From positions 1 through 37,410 of the forward strand of contig CAIODZ010000019.1 in NCBI GenBank assembly GCA_903857265.1: a stretch of DNA of 37,410 nucleotides, read 5' to 3'. The notes below the pieces were generated by a model. It had not been told where the DNA came from. It saw only the letters and a program-made list of their open reading frames with translations, and did not search any database. Below are positions 15,930 to 24,723 of the stretch, one piece after another. The position numbers and the translations under genes were made by a program. Every line of letters starts with the position of its first letter. Position 1 is the first letter of the stretch. This stretch comes from an uncultured Phycisphaerales bacterium (GTDB lineage: Bacteria > Planctomycetota > Phycisphaerae > Sedimentisphaerales > Anaerobacaceae).

Positions 15930-18788
15930 ATGTCCGACGACAAGAAAAGTTACAGCCAAACATTGAACCTGCCGCAAACAAGCTTTGCGATGAAAGCCAA
16001 CCTCGTCCAGCGCGAGCCGCAGATGCGCAAGGACTGGCAAAAAGGCAACATTTACGGCAAAATCAGGGCCGCCCGAAAAGGTTCGCCGTTATATATCCTG
16101 CACGACGGCCCGCCATACGCCAATGGCGATATCCACATGGGCCACGTCATCAACAAGGTCCTTAAGGATTTTGTCATCCGCTACAAAACAATGTCCGGCT
16201 TCGACGCTCCCTACGTCCCCGGCTGGGATTGCCACGGTCTGCCCATCGAATCGAAGGTCGTTACCGAACTCGGCGAAAAAATCCGTCAACTGAGCAAACC
16301 CGAAATCCGAGGACTCTGCAAAAAATACGCGAGCAAATACATCAAGCTCCAGGGCCAGCAGTTTCAGCAGCTTGGCGTCTTCGGCGACTTTGAAAACCCG
16401 TATCTTACTTTTAAGCCCGTTTACGAAACGGGCGTCCTCGAGGTCTTCGCTGAGCTCGTAGGTAAAGGTCTCGTCAAAAAACAACTAAAACCCATCCACT
16501 GGTCCGTCGGCTGCGAAACCGCGCTGGCAGAAGCGGAACTGGAATACAAAGACGTCGATTCCCCAAGTATCTTCGTAAATTTCCCCGTCGCCAAAGACAG
16601 CATACCGCGACTTACCGAGCTTGGTCTGGTAACAGCAGAGCAGGCACAAAACGCCAAAGTTTGCTTTATGATTTGGACGACCACCCCCTGGACATTAGCC
16701 GCGAATCTCGCTGTCGCGCTGCACCCGCGTCTCGAATATGTCACACTCGACTATCAGCTTAATGGTAGGCGTTTCGTATCCGTTGTTGTTTCAGACCGCC
16801 TCCCCGCTGTCGTCGCGGCTGCGGGATTAAATGAAGGACAATACAAAGTCAGCCCAAATAAGGTACTCGGCTCCAAACTTGAGGGCTTACGCTATCAGCA
16901 TCCCTTCATCGAAAAGAACCCGACGGATAAAGACGCCTATAAAGTCATTCTCGCCGAATACATAACAACCGAAGACGGCACAGGGCTTGTTCACACCGCT
17001 CCAGGCCACGGCGCAGAGGATTATATGTCTGGGCAAAAGTATGGTCTGGCCATATATTCGCCAGTGAAAGATGACGGTTCCTACGACAACACCGTCCCCG
17101 AATGGCTTCGGGGCAAAAAGGTCCTCGAAGTTGATAAAGAAGTCATCGACCACCTCACTAAAACCGGCTGGCTCGTCAAACAGCAGAAAATCACCCACAG
17201 CTACCCGCACTGCTGGCGAAGCAAAACGCCCGTCATCTTCCGCGCAACCGAACAATGGTTCGTCAGCGTCGATAAGGAAATCCCCGGCCTGGGAAAATCC
17301 CTGCGCAACCTCTCGCTCGAATCCACAAAAAACGTCCGCTGGATTCCCGACTGGGGCCAGAAACGCATCGAAGGTATGCTCGAATCGCGTCCCGACTGGT
17401 GCATCAGCAGGCAGCGAAGCTGGGGTCTGCCTATCCCGGTCTTTGTCAATCCTCAGGGCGAAGCACTTTTGACAAAAGAATCGGTCCTGGCGGTTTCAAA
17501 ACACATCGCCGTCAAAGGTTCCGATAGCTGGTTCACCGATTCGCCTGAGCAAATTCTCGGCGCGGATTTCAAATTGCCCACCGGCTTTTCATTCAACGAG
17601 CTGAAAAAAGAAGAAAACATCTTCGATGTCTGGTTCGAAGCGGGATGCAGCTGGTACTCCGTCGCCACAAAAGCCGGCTGGCCCGTCCCCGTTGACCTCT
17701 ACCTCGAAGGCAGCGACCAACATCGCGGCTGGTTCCAGTTATCGCTTCTCCCTGCGCTCGGCGCAATCGGCAAAGCCCCCTTCAAAGCCGTACTCACCCA
17801 CGGCTTCACCGTCGATGAAAAGGGTATGAAGCAATCCAAGTCCCTCGGCAACTACGTTAATGCACAGGACGAGGTAACCAAATACGGCGCGGACATCCTC
17901 CGCCTGTGGGTCGCCAGCGTCAACTATCAGGACGACGTTCGCTGCAACGACGAGCTTATCGGCAAAACCCAGGACGCCTACCGCAAAATCCGAAACACCC
18001 TGCGTTATCTCATCGGCAATATCTACGATTTCGACCCCGCCAAAAACGCCGTCGCTTACGACAAAATGTTCGAAATCGATAAATGGGCGATGCAGCAGCT
18101 CCAAAAGCTAATCGCGGGCGTTACCAAAGAATTCGATGACTTCGCCTATCACCGCGCGTTTTCGCTGCTCTATAATTTCTGCAGCATCGAGATGAGCAGT
18201 ATCTATATGGACCTGCTCAAAGACCGCCTGTACTGCGACCCCGCAGATAGCCCGTCTCGCCGAAGCTGCCAGACCGCGCTTTATAAAATTCTCGACTCGC
18301 TCACGCTGTTGTTCGCCCCAATCCTCGTCCACACCACCGAGGAAACCTGGGCTGCAATCCAGCATAAATCCCAAAACGTCGAGACCGTCCACCTCGCGAT
18401 ACTTCCCAAAGTTGACCCGGCTATCGACTGGCAGGCAGGCGAAGCAAAATGGCAAAAGCTTATGTCCCTGCGAAATGCCGTCCTTCTCGCCCTTGAGCCG
18501 TTGCGCCGCGATAAACTTATCGGAAGCAATCAGGAATCCAGTGTTACTATCCGTTGCGGCAGCGAAGATGCGGCAGCAATTGAGCAGTTCGGCATTAAGA
18601 ATTTCGCCGCCCTTTGCATCGTCAGCGAGGTAAAGCTCGAAAAAGCCGAAGGCCCGACCCAGATGATTGCCCAGAAGAGCGCTCATCAGAAATGCCAGCG
18701 ATGCTGGAACTACTGGCCCAGCGTCGGCTGCGACCCACAGCACCCGGACGTTTGTGAACGCTGCGCCGCCACATTAAAACAATTGTAG
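15930..18788 (+). CDS. ileS: Isoleucyl-tRNA synthetase
   Basis: A 952-residue class I synthetase. The HIGH-type motif is PPYANGDIHMGH (about residues 60-72). The editing domain has TTPWTLAANLA and GLVHTAPGHGAEDY, and WCISRQRSWG lies at about 490. The KMSKS loop near 632 reads KQSKS, with Gln for Met. A C-terminal zinc finger has CQRC (about 922) and CERC (about 943). It charges tRNA-Ile with isoleucine and edits valine. GAGG seven nt before ATG marks the start. The gene sits behind an isoleucine-rich leader and terminator, so its expression should rise when charged tRNA-Ile is scarce. The C-terminal Zn finger is common in bacterial IleS. Confidence 0.98.
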   Translation: MSDDKKSYSQTLNLPQTSFAMKANLVQREPQMRKDWQKGNIYGKIRAARKGSPLYILHDGPPYANGDIHMGHVINKVLKDFVIRYKTMSGFDAPYVPGWDCHGLPIESKVVTELGEKIRQLSKPEIRGLCKKYASKYIKLQGQQFQQLGVFGDFENPYLTFKPVYETGVLEVFAELVGKGLVKKQLKPIHWSVGCETALAEAELEYKDVDSPSIFVNFPVAKDSIPRLTELGLVTAEQAQNAKVCFMIWTTTPWTLAANLAVALHPRLEYVTLDYQLNGRRFVSVVVSDRLPAVVAAAGLNEGQYKVSPNKVLGSKLEGLRYQHPFIEKNPTDKDAYKVILAEYITTEDGTGLVHTAPGHGAEDYMSGQKYGLAIYSPVKDDGSYDNTVPEWLRGKKVLEVDKEVIDHLTKTGWLVKQQKITHSYPHCWRSKTPVIFRATEQWFVSVDKEIPGLGKSLRNLSLESTKNVRWIPDWGQKRIEGMLESRPDWCISRQRSWGLPIPVFVNPQGEALLTKESVLAVSKHIAVKGSDSWFTDSPEQILGADFKLPTGFSFNELKKEENIFDVWFEAGCSWYSVATKAGWPVPVDLYLEGSDQHRGWFQLSLLPALGAIGKAPFKAVLTHGFTVDEKGMKQSKSLGNYVNAQDEVTKYGADILRLWVASVNYQDDVRCNDELIGKTQDAYRKIRNTLRYLIGNIYDFDPAKNAVAYDKMFEIDKWAMQQLQKLIAGVTKEFDDFAYHRAFSLLYNFCSIEMSSIYMDLLKDRLYCDPADSPSRRSCQTALYKILDSLTLLFAPILVHTTEETWAAIQHKSQNVETVHLAILPKVDPAIDWQAGEAKWQKLMSLRNAVLLALEPLRRDKLIGSNQESSVTIRCGSEDAAAIEQFGIKNFAALCIVSEVKLEKAEGPTQMIAQKSAHQKCQRCWNYWPSVGCDPQHPDVCERCAATLKQL

Positions 18789-18799
18789 CGAAAAAGGGG

Positions 18800-19837
18800 T
18801 CAGTAGCCGTTTTTGCTGATTTGCTTGCAGGCCGTTTCAAAAACCTGTTCGACGGTTATATGGGCAATATTGTGCCTCGGCTCGTAGCTGTCCGCCTTCA
18901 TTCCGCGTTCATTCGGCTCAGCCGCCACGACACATTCAGGACGCTTATACGGGCACACCCTCGCCGGGTTCGTAGGCCCGAATATCATCACCATCGGCAC
19001 ACCGAGCGCAGCCGCGATATGCCCCGGCCCCGTATCATTGCTCACGACCAACGATACCCTCTTCAATAACGGTATCAGCTCACGCACCGCTGTTTTTCCC
19101 GCGAGATTGATAACTCGCTTTCCAATTGCCTCAATATATTCCCGCTCCCCTGGCGAACCCGTCGCCACAATCGATAACCCGAATCGCTCGCCAATTTTGC
19201 CCGCCAGTGCCGCAAATTTTTCAATAGGCCAACGCTTATTCGGCTGTGCCGCCCCCGGAACAATCACAGCATATTTGGCGTTTACGCCCTGCGATTTCAA
19301 AAGTTTGTCGATTTGCTCCGCTGCCCCCGCATCCTCGGGCAATTTGAATTCCGCCTCCATCTGTTTTGCACCAGCCGAAGCAACTATTTTCAAATAATAA
19401 TCAACCAGGTGAATGCTTGAAGCATCCTGCGAAATTTTATCCGTGTAAAACAGATGTGCCAGCTCCTTCGCCCCTGCCATCCCGAATCGCCTTTTGCTGC
19501 CCGTTACCCAACTGAAAAATCCCGTTCTGAAAAGTCCCTGAAAATCGAATACTAAATCGAATTTACCTGCCCTGAGCTGCTTAACAAGCAAACTCAACGC
19601 ATTAAAACTGCCCGTGTTGCACCACCATTTGGACAATTGTTTGCGGTCGAACAGGATAATATCAGATATATACGGATGCCCCGTTATAAGCGGCGCAAAC
19701 TCAGGCCTGACAAACCACGATATTTTCGCCCCCGGGAAAGTCCTCTTCAGCACCGACAACGCAGGCAACGCTAAGATTATGTCCCCCAAAGCGCTCGGCT
19801 TTATAATCAAAATGCGTCTCGGCTCTTCGCCCATCAT
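18800..19837 (-). CDS. ADP-heptose-LPS heptosyltransferase-like glycosyltransferase (GT9)
   Basis: A 345-residue GT-B fold protein. The N-terminal RILIIKPSALGDIILALPAL is the acceptor-domain hallmark of WaaC/WaaF/WaaQ-like enzymes. KYAVIVPGAAQPNKRWP opens the donor domain, and VSNDTGPGHIAAALGVPMVMIFGPTNP is the ADP-sugar site. It adds heptose or a related sugar to the lipid A core on the inner-membrane cytoplasmic face. The start ATG directly follows the stop of the kinase gene (TAA-ATG), so the two are coupled. It ends 11 nt from the ileS stop on the other strand, with no separate terminator between. This implies lipopolysaccharide in the host. Confidence 0.93.
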   Translation of the reverse strand: MMGEEPRRILIIKPSALGDIILALPALSVLKRTFPGAKISWFVRPEFAPLITGHPYISDIILFDRKQLSKWWCNTGSFNALSLLVKQLRAGKFDLVFDFQGLFRTGFFSWVTGSKRRFGMAGAKELAHLFYTDKISQDASSIHLVDYYLKIVASAGAKQMEAEFKLPEDAGAAEQIDKLLKSQGVNAKYAVIVPGAAQPNKRWPIEKFAALAGKIGERFGLSIVATGSPGEREYIEAIGKRVINLAGKTAVRELIPLLKRVSLVVSNDTGPGHIAAALGVPMVMIFGPTNPARVCPYKRPECVVAAEPNERGMKADSYEPRHNIAHITVEQVFETACKQISKNGY

Positions 19838-20722
19838 TTAACGTCCCTGTTTTGCTTGCTTGAGACGATACTTCGCTTGTGCCTTCTGCGCAAGTCGCCT
19901 GAATATGTCCCTGCGCTGCTCCTCCGGTATCCTAACTTCATCGCAGTATATCTCGAAGGCCCGCAGATAATCCGTCCGCGTAATGCCCGGCAATTCCATA
20001 ACCGACGCCGCCAATTGCCACAGCCCCTGCATCTGCCTGTCTTCGCTGCTGGAAAAATACTGTTTAATCCCGTCCACATCGGTAATAGTAACGCAATACT
20101 CCCCGTCACCATCCTGGTTGACGACAAAATTCGTCGCCTTGGCGTCTCTGTGCCACAGATTATTTTTATGAAGCTCCGCGAATATCTCCGCCATCCGCGA
20201 GGAAAGCTCCCGCATTATCCAGTACCGTTCCTCGCCCCGTGCCTGCATATTCCTCAAAAACTCGTACAAGTTTGTCCCCTCAATATATTCGCTGATGTAT
20301 ATGCTCTGGTCGCAAAACAAAAATCTCTTGTGATACACCGCCGCTAATGGCACCGCGACAGGCAGACCATATTGCCTGATTTTGACCGCCGCGATAAAAT
20401 TCCGTATCGCGTGCGCCGCCCCCATCGACCTGAAAATCCCCCGAACACCGGCGCCGCTTTGCCTCTGCTTTATCACCGCCTTGACGCCCCTGCCTCCGAT
20501 ATCAAGGTATTTAACCGTAACGGTATTTAAACCCTCAATTTTCAGCGTCTGTTGCGCTCCCTCAAGCAGCTTTCCCGGCTTAGCCAATAACTTTTCCCAT
20601 CCTGCCTTTGAAAACTGGTCTTTGCCCGCGGCGCGAACCGCAACCCATCCGCGCCACCCGTCAACGAGCGTAACATCCGATATCTCGATTAAATTCCTCA
20701 TTACTGTTTCAACATCGTGCAT
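19838..20722 (-). CDS. WaaP/InaA-type lipopolysaccharide kinase
   Basis: A 294-residue protein kinase-like fold. VKYLDIGGRGVKAVIKQRQ holds the ATP-binding Lys (about 85), SIYISEYIEGTNL is the hinge, NNLWHRDAKATNFVV is the catalytic loop with the Asp base, and VTITDVDGIKQ is the metal-binding counterpart of DFG. WaaP phosphorylates core heptose and strengthens the outer membrane, which fits the coupled GT9 gene. The N-terminal 60 residues are typical of the family. No ribosome site precedes ATG 20722. A promoter (TTGCCG, 17 bp, TAAAAT) ends 6 nt before it, so the mRNA is predicted to be leaderless. Confidence 0.87.
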   Translation of the reverse strand: MHDVETVMRNLIEISDVTLVDGWRGWVAVRAAGKDQFSKAGWEKLLAKPGKLLEGAQQTLKIEGLNTVTVKYLDIGGRGVKAVIKQRQSGAGVRGIFRSMGAAHAIRNFIAAVKIRQYGLPVAVPLAAVYHKRFLFCDQSIYISEYIEGTNLYEFLRNMQARGEERYWIMRELSSRMAEIFAELHKNNLWHRDAKATNFVVNQDGDGEYCVTITDVDGIKQYFSSSEDRQMQGLWQLAASVMELPGITRTDYLRAFEIYCDEVRIPEEQRRDIFRRLAQKAQAKYRLKQAKQGR

Positions 20723-20728
20723 ATCTCT

Positions 20729-20786
20729 ATTTTATGCGTTTACCTCCCTTTCGGCAATTGCTTAAATTCCCAATATTCATTATGCT
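20729..20786. promoter_or_regulatory. Back-to-back promoters of waaP-like kinase and Nudix gene
   Basis: Minus strand: TTGCCG (20752-20757) and TAAAAT (20729-20734), spacer 17. Plus strand: TTGCTT (20758-20763) and TATGCT (20781-20786), spacer 17. The two -35 boxes abut, so only one polymerase should fit at a time. Each -10 lies 6-7 nt from its start codon (20722 and 20794), which predicts leaderless mRNAs. Confidence 0.55.
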
Positions 20787-20793
20787 GTCCAAA

Positions 20794-21249
20794 ATGAATG
20801 CGAAAGGAAAATACGTTTACGAGTGGCCCAGGCCTATGGTTACGGTCGATGCGGTGGTTTTTGCCGTTACCGCCGAGGCAACCAAGCTGCTGCTCATCAA
20901 ACGAGGCAACGAACCCTTCAAAGGCCAGTGGGCAATCCCAGGCGGCTTTATCGGAATGGATGAAGAATTGGAAGATGCCGTCGCAAGAGAATTACAGGAA
21001 GAAACAGGTCTCACGGGAATCGCTCTCGAACAGATGCACACCGTCGGAACCTGTGGGCGGGACCCCAGAGGCAGACAAATTACCGTCGTTTATATGGGCA
21101 TAATCAAAGAAGGACTCAACCGCACAAAAGCCGGCGATGACGCCGCTATGGCGCAATGGTTCGATATCAACAACCTGCCCCCGAATATGGCCTTCGACCA
21201 CAACATCGTCGCCCGCTTTGCCATTGAAAAATTAAAATCCCACCTATAA
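20794..21249 (+). CDS. Nudix hydrolase (ADP-ribose pyrophosphatase-like)
   Basis: A 151-residue protein with a complete Nudix box, GGFIGMDEELEDAVARELQEETGL (G-x5-E-x7-REL-x-EE-x-G), near residues 50-73. YEWPRPMVTVDAVVFAV at the start and the PGGF loop resemble ADP-ribose or nucleotide-sugar pyrophosphatases. Such enzymes cleave nucleoside diphosphate compounds with Mg. ATG 20794 is preferred because the best promoter places the transcript start at this codon and no ribosome site exists for it or for ATG 20782. The substrate is not certain. Its stop abuts the relic of the mnmE 3' end. Confidence 0.88.
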   Translation: MNAKGKYVYEWPRPMVTVDAVVFAVTAEATKLLLIKRGNEPFKGQWAIPGGFIGMDEELEDAVARELQEETGLTGIALEQMHTVGTCGRDPRGRQITVVYMGIIKEGLNRTKAGDDAAMAQWFDINNLPPNMAFDHNIVARFAIEKLKSHL

Positions 21250-21250
21250 C

Positions 21251-21331
21251 CAGCTAAGCAACATCGAACAACATAATATCGATGAACAGGTATTAGACCG
21301 CATCTTCTCCCGCTTCTGCATCGTAAAATAA
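21251..21331 (+). pseudogene. Remnant of the 3' end of mnmE (left copy)
   Basis: Starting right after the Nudix stop, about 26 codons in one frame end DEQVLDRIFSRFCIVK-stop. This matches the conserved tail of the tRNA-modification GTPase MnmE (IFSxFCIGK-stop), with one Gly-to-Val change. No other part of mnmE is present in the window. It is therefore a relic, or the marker of a former integration site; a right-hand copy lies 1,200 nt away. Confidence 0.75.
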
Positions 21332-21342
21332 CCCGTTTTTTC

Positions 21343-21372
21343 TTGCAAATTCGATAGGTAATGCGGTATAGT
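21343..21372 (+). promoter_or_regulatory. Promoter of the RCC1-repeat gene
   Basis: TTGCAA (21343-21348) and TATAGT (21367-21372) are separated by 18 bp, about 70 bp before the start. The promoter lies inside the unit bounded by the mnmE tails, so the gene carries its own expression signal. Confidence 0.6.
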
Positions 21373-21441
21373 TGATCTATGCTTGAATGGGTTTATGTTT
21401 CTCAGGCGAAACTTTGATACTTTAGGATGGAGGAGAATCAA

Positions 21442-22509
21442 ATGAACGTTCAAATTCGACGATGGGGGCAAGGGGTTGGTTTTTACCTGTTTGTTTCGGT
21501 TTTTTGCATTCTGACAGTATCGCCGGCTGCTCTTTTCGCCAACTCAATCGTCGGCTGGGGCTGGAATGATTCTGGTCAGGCGACGCCCCCTGACGGAAAC
21601 AACTTCATCGCCATCGCGGCAGGAGGGGCTCACTCTCTTGCCTTGAAGTCCGACGGCTCAATCGTCACCTGGGGAGGTCAGACCAAGGTACCTGATGGAA
21701 ACAACTTCATCGCCATCGCGGCTGGAAAAGGGCACTCTCTTGCCCTGAAGTCCGACGGCTCAATCGTCGGCTGGGGCAAAAATGATTCTGGTCAGGCGAC
21801 GCCTCCTGACGGAAACAACTTTATCGCCATCGCGGCAGGATTGTGGCACTCTCTTGCCCTGAAGTCCGACGGCTCAATCGTCGCCTGGGGCGAAAATGGT
21901 CGTGGTCAGGCGACGCCCCCTGACGGAAACAACTTCATCGCCATTGCGGCAGGAGGGCTCCACTCTCTTGCCCTGAAGTCCGACGGCTCAATCGTCGCCT
22001 GGGGCAGCAATACAGATGAGGAAGGAAACTATTATGGTCAGGCAACGCCTCCTGACGGAAACAACTTCATCGCCATGGCGGCAGGATGCTCCCACTCTCT
22101 TGCCCTGAAGTCCGACGGCTCGATTGTCGGCTGGGGCAGCAACTACGATGATTCTGGAAACTGGGCTGGTCAGGCGACGCCCCCTGACGGAAACGCTCTT
22201 CTCGCCATCGCGGCAGGATGGTACCACTCTCTTGCCCTGAAGTCCGACGGCTCAATCGTCGGCTGGGGCGACAATAGTTATGGTCAGGCAACGCCCCCTG
22301 ACGGAAACAACTTTATCGCCATCGCGGCAGGAGGGGGCCACTCTCTTGCCCTGCGCAGCGGCGGCGGGCCGCCATTATGTCAGTATGTATTAGCGGGCGA
22401 CCTGAACAATGACTGCAAGGTAGATATGCTGGATTTTGTGATAATGGCAAATAACTGGCTTGTCGATTGTTACGCAGACCCGAACAATCCATCCTGCGTT
22501 CCGAAATAA
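21442..22509 (+). CDS. Secreted RCC1-repeat beta-propeller with dockerin-like tail
   Basis: A 355-residue exported protein starting at ATG 21442 behind a GGAGGAG site. A signal peptide ends near PAALFA (about residue 33). Seven RCC1-like repeats of 34-44 residues follow, each with SIVxWG, GQATPPDGNNF and AIAAGxxHSLALKSDG, enough for one seven-bladed propeller. Repeats are nearly identical in DNA, differing mainly in the loop after SIVxWG. A short linker leads to a C-terminal segment LAGDLNNDCKVDMLDFVIMANNWLVDC, a Ca-binding dockerin-like module frequent in Phycisphaerae exported proteins. It probably displays a binding surface outside the cell; the ligand is unknown. Confidence 0.9.
   Translation: MNVQIRRWGQGVGFYLFVSVFCILTVSPAALFANSIVGWGWNDSGQATPPDGNNFIAIAAGGAHSLALKSDGSIVTWGGQTKVPDGNNFIAIAAGKGHSLALKSDGSIVGWGKNDSGQATPPDGNNFIAIAAGLWHSLALKSDGSIVAWGENGRGQATPPDGNNFIAIAAGGLHSLALKSDGSIVAWGSNTDEEGNYYGQATPPDGNNFIAMAAGCSHSLALKSDGSIVGWGSNYDDSGNWAGQATPPDGNALLAIAAGWYHSLALKSDGSIVGWGDNSYGQATPPDGNNFIAIAAGGGHSLALRSGGGPPLCQYVLAGDLNNDCKVDMLDFVIMANNWLVDCYADPNNPSCVPK
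21546..22355 (+). repeat. Seven tandem coding repeats (RCC1 blades)
   Basis: Seven units of about 102-132 nt. The AIAAG...HSLALKSDG part is almost invariant, even at third positions, while the loops vary in length (repeat 2 is shortest; 5 and 6 are longest). This suggests recent duplication or gene conversion. Confidence 0.9.
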
Positions 22510-22529
22510 TCGCTTCTGCATCGGCAAAT

Positions 22530-22559
22530 AAAAAGAGCGCAAGTTAAACACCTGCGCTC
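22530..22559 (-). terminator. Terminator of dnaK
   Basis: On the minus strand a 7-bp stem GAGCGCA/TGCGCTC (22553-22559 with 22535-22541) with an 11-nt loop is followed by five T. It lies 34 nt after the dnaK stop and touches the right mnmE repeat. Confidence 0.75.
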
Positions 22560-22592
22560 ATGGTCTTTATGCCCTGTGTGCCGCTTTCGCTC

Positions 22593-24563
22593 TTATTTTT
22601 TATCTTTTGCTTCAAACTCCGCGTCGATTACGTCGTCGTCGCCGCCTTTTCTGCGGACTTCGCCTTCGGCAGGCGGAGGAGGCGGGGCATCCTGTTGAGC
22701 CGGGCCTGCTGCGCCTTTGCCGCCCGCGGTCTTCTTCGCGGCCTCCTCATACAGCGTCTTGCCAAGTTCCTGACTTGCGCTATTGAGGTTTTCAACCGCC
22801 TTTCTTATCGCATCGGCATTGTCGCCCTTGACGACTTCTTTGAGATTATTGACCGCGCTCTCGATTTTGCCGCGAGTGTCGCCTGAAACCTTGCTGCCAT
22901 GCTCTTTGAGCGTTTTTTCGGTAACGTAAACAAGCTGGTCTGCCTGGTTTTTCAAATCCACGACCTCGCGTTTCCTCTTGTCGTCCTCGGCGTGCGATTC
23001 CGCGTCCTTTTTCATCCGGTCAATATCCTGGTCGCTTATGCCTGAACTGGATTTAATCTCAATCGACTGCTGCTTGTTTGTCGCAAGGTCCTTGGCAGAT
23101 ACATTCAAGATGCCATTGGCGTCGATGTTGAAAGCAACCTCAATCTGCGGGATGCCTCTCGGCGACGACGGCAAACCTGCAAGCTGGAACCTGCCAAGCG
23201 AACGGTTGTCGTGCGCGAACTCGCGCTCACCCTGCAAAATGTGAATATCAACCGTTGTCTGGTTATCCGCAGCGGTCGAGAATACTTCGGTCTTGCTCGT
23301 GGGTATCGTTGCGTTGCGCTCAATCAGTTTTGTCATAACGCCGCCAAGTGTCTCAACGCCAAGTGAAAGAGGCGTTACATCCAGCAGCAAAATATCTTTG
23401 ACTCCTACATCGCCTGCCAAAACCGCGCCCTGGACAGCCGCACCCATCGCGACTACCTCATCAGGATTCAAGCTCCTGTTTGGTTCTTTCTGGAAAAGCT
23501 CGCGCGCAATCTGCTGAACCTTCGGGATCCTTGTCGAGCCGCCTACGAGCAAAACTTCCGAGATATCCTTGTTCGCAAGTTTGGCATCCTTTATCGCCTT
23601 GAGGCATGGACTTTTCAGCCGGTCGAATACCGGCTCGCACAACGCCTCAAACGTGCTGCGGGTAATCGTCATCTGCAAATGCTTCGGCCCCGATGCGTCC
23701 GCCGTAATAAACGGCAGGTTCACCGTCGATTCCACCTGGCTGCTCAATTCGCACTTGGCCTTTTCCGCTGCTTCTTTGATTCGTTGATGCGACATCGGGT
23801 CTTTGCGAAGGTCTATACCTTCTTTCTTTCTGAACTCTTCGGCGATGTAATTAATCATAACCGCGTCGAGGTCATCGCCGCCCAGGTGAGTATCGCCGTT
23901 GGTGCTCAAAACCTCAATGACACCGCTCTTGTCTTCGAAACCGCCTATATCAAGTATCGATACATCAAACGTTCCGCCGCCGAAGTCAAAAACAACTACC
24001 TTTTCATTTTTCTGTTTATCAACGCCGTAAGCAAGGGCTGCTGCCGTCGGCTCATTGATAATTCGCTCGACCTTCAGTCCCGCGATTGCGCCGGCGTCCT
24101 TGGTCGCCTGTCTTTGCGCGTCATTGAAATACGCGGGCACGGTAATAACCGCCCGCTCGACGCTCTCGCCGAGGTAATCTTCCGCCGTCTTTTTCAAATC
24201 CTGTAAAATCATCGCCGATATCTCAGGCGGCGTATATTCCTTGCCTCGGACGTTGACCTTTACCAGCTCATCGGCACCGCCCACGATTTTGTAAGGCACT
24301 ATTTTTTCCTCGGACCCAACCTCGTTGTGGCGTCTGCCCATAAACCGTTTGATTGAGAAAACCGTATGCTCAGGATTGGTTACCTGCTGGTGTTTTGCAA
24401 TCTGGCCCACTAATCGTTCACCCTTGTCGGTAAAGCCGACAACCGAGGGCGTCAGTCGTGAGCCGGATGAGTTAATCAGGACCTTAGGTGTGTTGCCTTC
24501 CATTACGGCAACCACCGAGTTTGTCGTCCCCAAATCAATTCCTATTATTTTGTTCGTAGCCAT
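22593..24563 (-). CDS. dnaK: Chaperone DnaK (Hsp70)
   Basis: A 656-residue Hsp70. The ATPase part holds [31 protein letters not shown] and [13 protein letters not shown]. The linker is [19 protein letters not shown], and the tail ends [14 protein letters not shown] after a Gly/Ala/Pro segment. It binds exposed hydrophobic peptides with DnaJ and GrpE, neither of which is nearby. GGAGC five nt before ATG marks the start. It stands alone with its own terminator and with a sigma-54-type promoter upstream instead of a visible CIRCE or sigma-32 element, and it follows the mcsA-mcsB arginine-kinase genes. Confidence 0.98.
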   Translation of the reverse strand: MATNKIIGIDLGTTNSVVAVMEGNTPKVLINSSGSRLTPSVVGFTDKGERLVGQIAKHQQVTNPEHTVFSIKRFMGRRHNEVGSEEKIVPYKIVGGADELVKVNVRGKEYTPPEISAMILQDLKKTAEDYLGESVERAVITVPAYFNDAQRQATKDAGAIAGLKVERIINEPTAAALAYGVDKQKNEKVVVFDFGGGTFDVSILDIGGFEDKSGVIEVLSTNGDTHLGGDDLDAVMINYIAEEFRKKEGIDLRKDPMSHQRIKEAAEKAKCELSSQVESTVNLPFITADASGPKHLQMTITRSTFEALCEPVFDRLKSPCLKAIKDAKLANKDISEVLLVGGSTRIPKVQQIARELFQKEPNRSLNPDEVVAMGAAVQGAVLAGDVGVKDILLLDVTPLSLGVETLGGVMTKLIERNATIPTSKTEVFSTAADNQTTVDIHILQGEREFAHDNRSLGRFQLAGLPSSPRGIPQIEVAFNIDANGILNVSAKDLATNKQQSIEIKSSSGISDQDIDRMKKDAESHAEDDKRKREVVDLKNQADQLVYVTEKTLKEHGSKVSGDTRGKIESAVNNLKEVVKGDNADAIRKAVENLNSASQELGKTLYEEAAKKTAGGKGAAGPAQQDAPPPPPAEGEVRRKGGDDDVIDAEFEAKDKK

Positions 24564-24621
24564 TTTTAGCTCCCTTTCTATTTATCGCTTATTTGTAACA
24601 GCATTGTTTCTACCTTAAAAG

Positions 24622-24638
24622 TGCAAACGCCGTGCCAA
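24622..24638 (-). promoter_or_regulatory. Sigma-54-type promoter upstream of dnaK
   Basis: On the minus strand TTGGCACG-GCGT-TTGCA matches the sigma-54 consensus YTGGCACG-N4-TTGCW at every position, with correct -24/-12 spacing. The start site would be near 24612, about 49 nt before the dnaK ATG. Confidence 0.7.
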
Positions 24639-24723
24639 AGGCCCAGCCGAAGACCAATATGCCATAACGACATTAAAACAAAGGAGTTACGGTTATCGAA
24701 CAAATGAGGGCTGTATGTATTTT

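Larger units (their letters stand above)
21311..22531. repeat. 21-nt direct repeats (mnmE 3' end) flanking the RCC1 gene
   Basis: Copy 1 is 21311-21331 and copy 2 is 22511-22531. They agree at 19 of 21 positions and are exactly 1,200 nt apart. Each encodes RFCI(V/G)K-stop. The pair brackets the secreted RCC1-repeat gene and its promoter. The 3' end of mnmE (trmE) is the attachment site of SGI1-type genomic islands, so these look like left and right junctions. No integrase lies between them. Confidence 0.6.

Noticed and set aside
15650-15930. T-box riboswitch before ileS
   Set aside because: I see no T-box sequence (AGGGTGG-type) or specifier-loop layout. The Ile-rich leader explains the terminator.
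17071-17472. 133-codon frame in ileS
   Set aside because: Shadow frame of ileS, low-complexity Ser/Arg.
21546-22355. CRISPR-like array
   Set aside because: The repeats are coding, in frame, of unequal length and belong to RCC1 blades.
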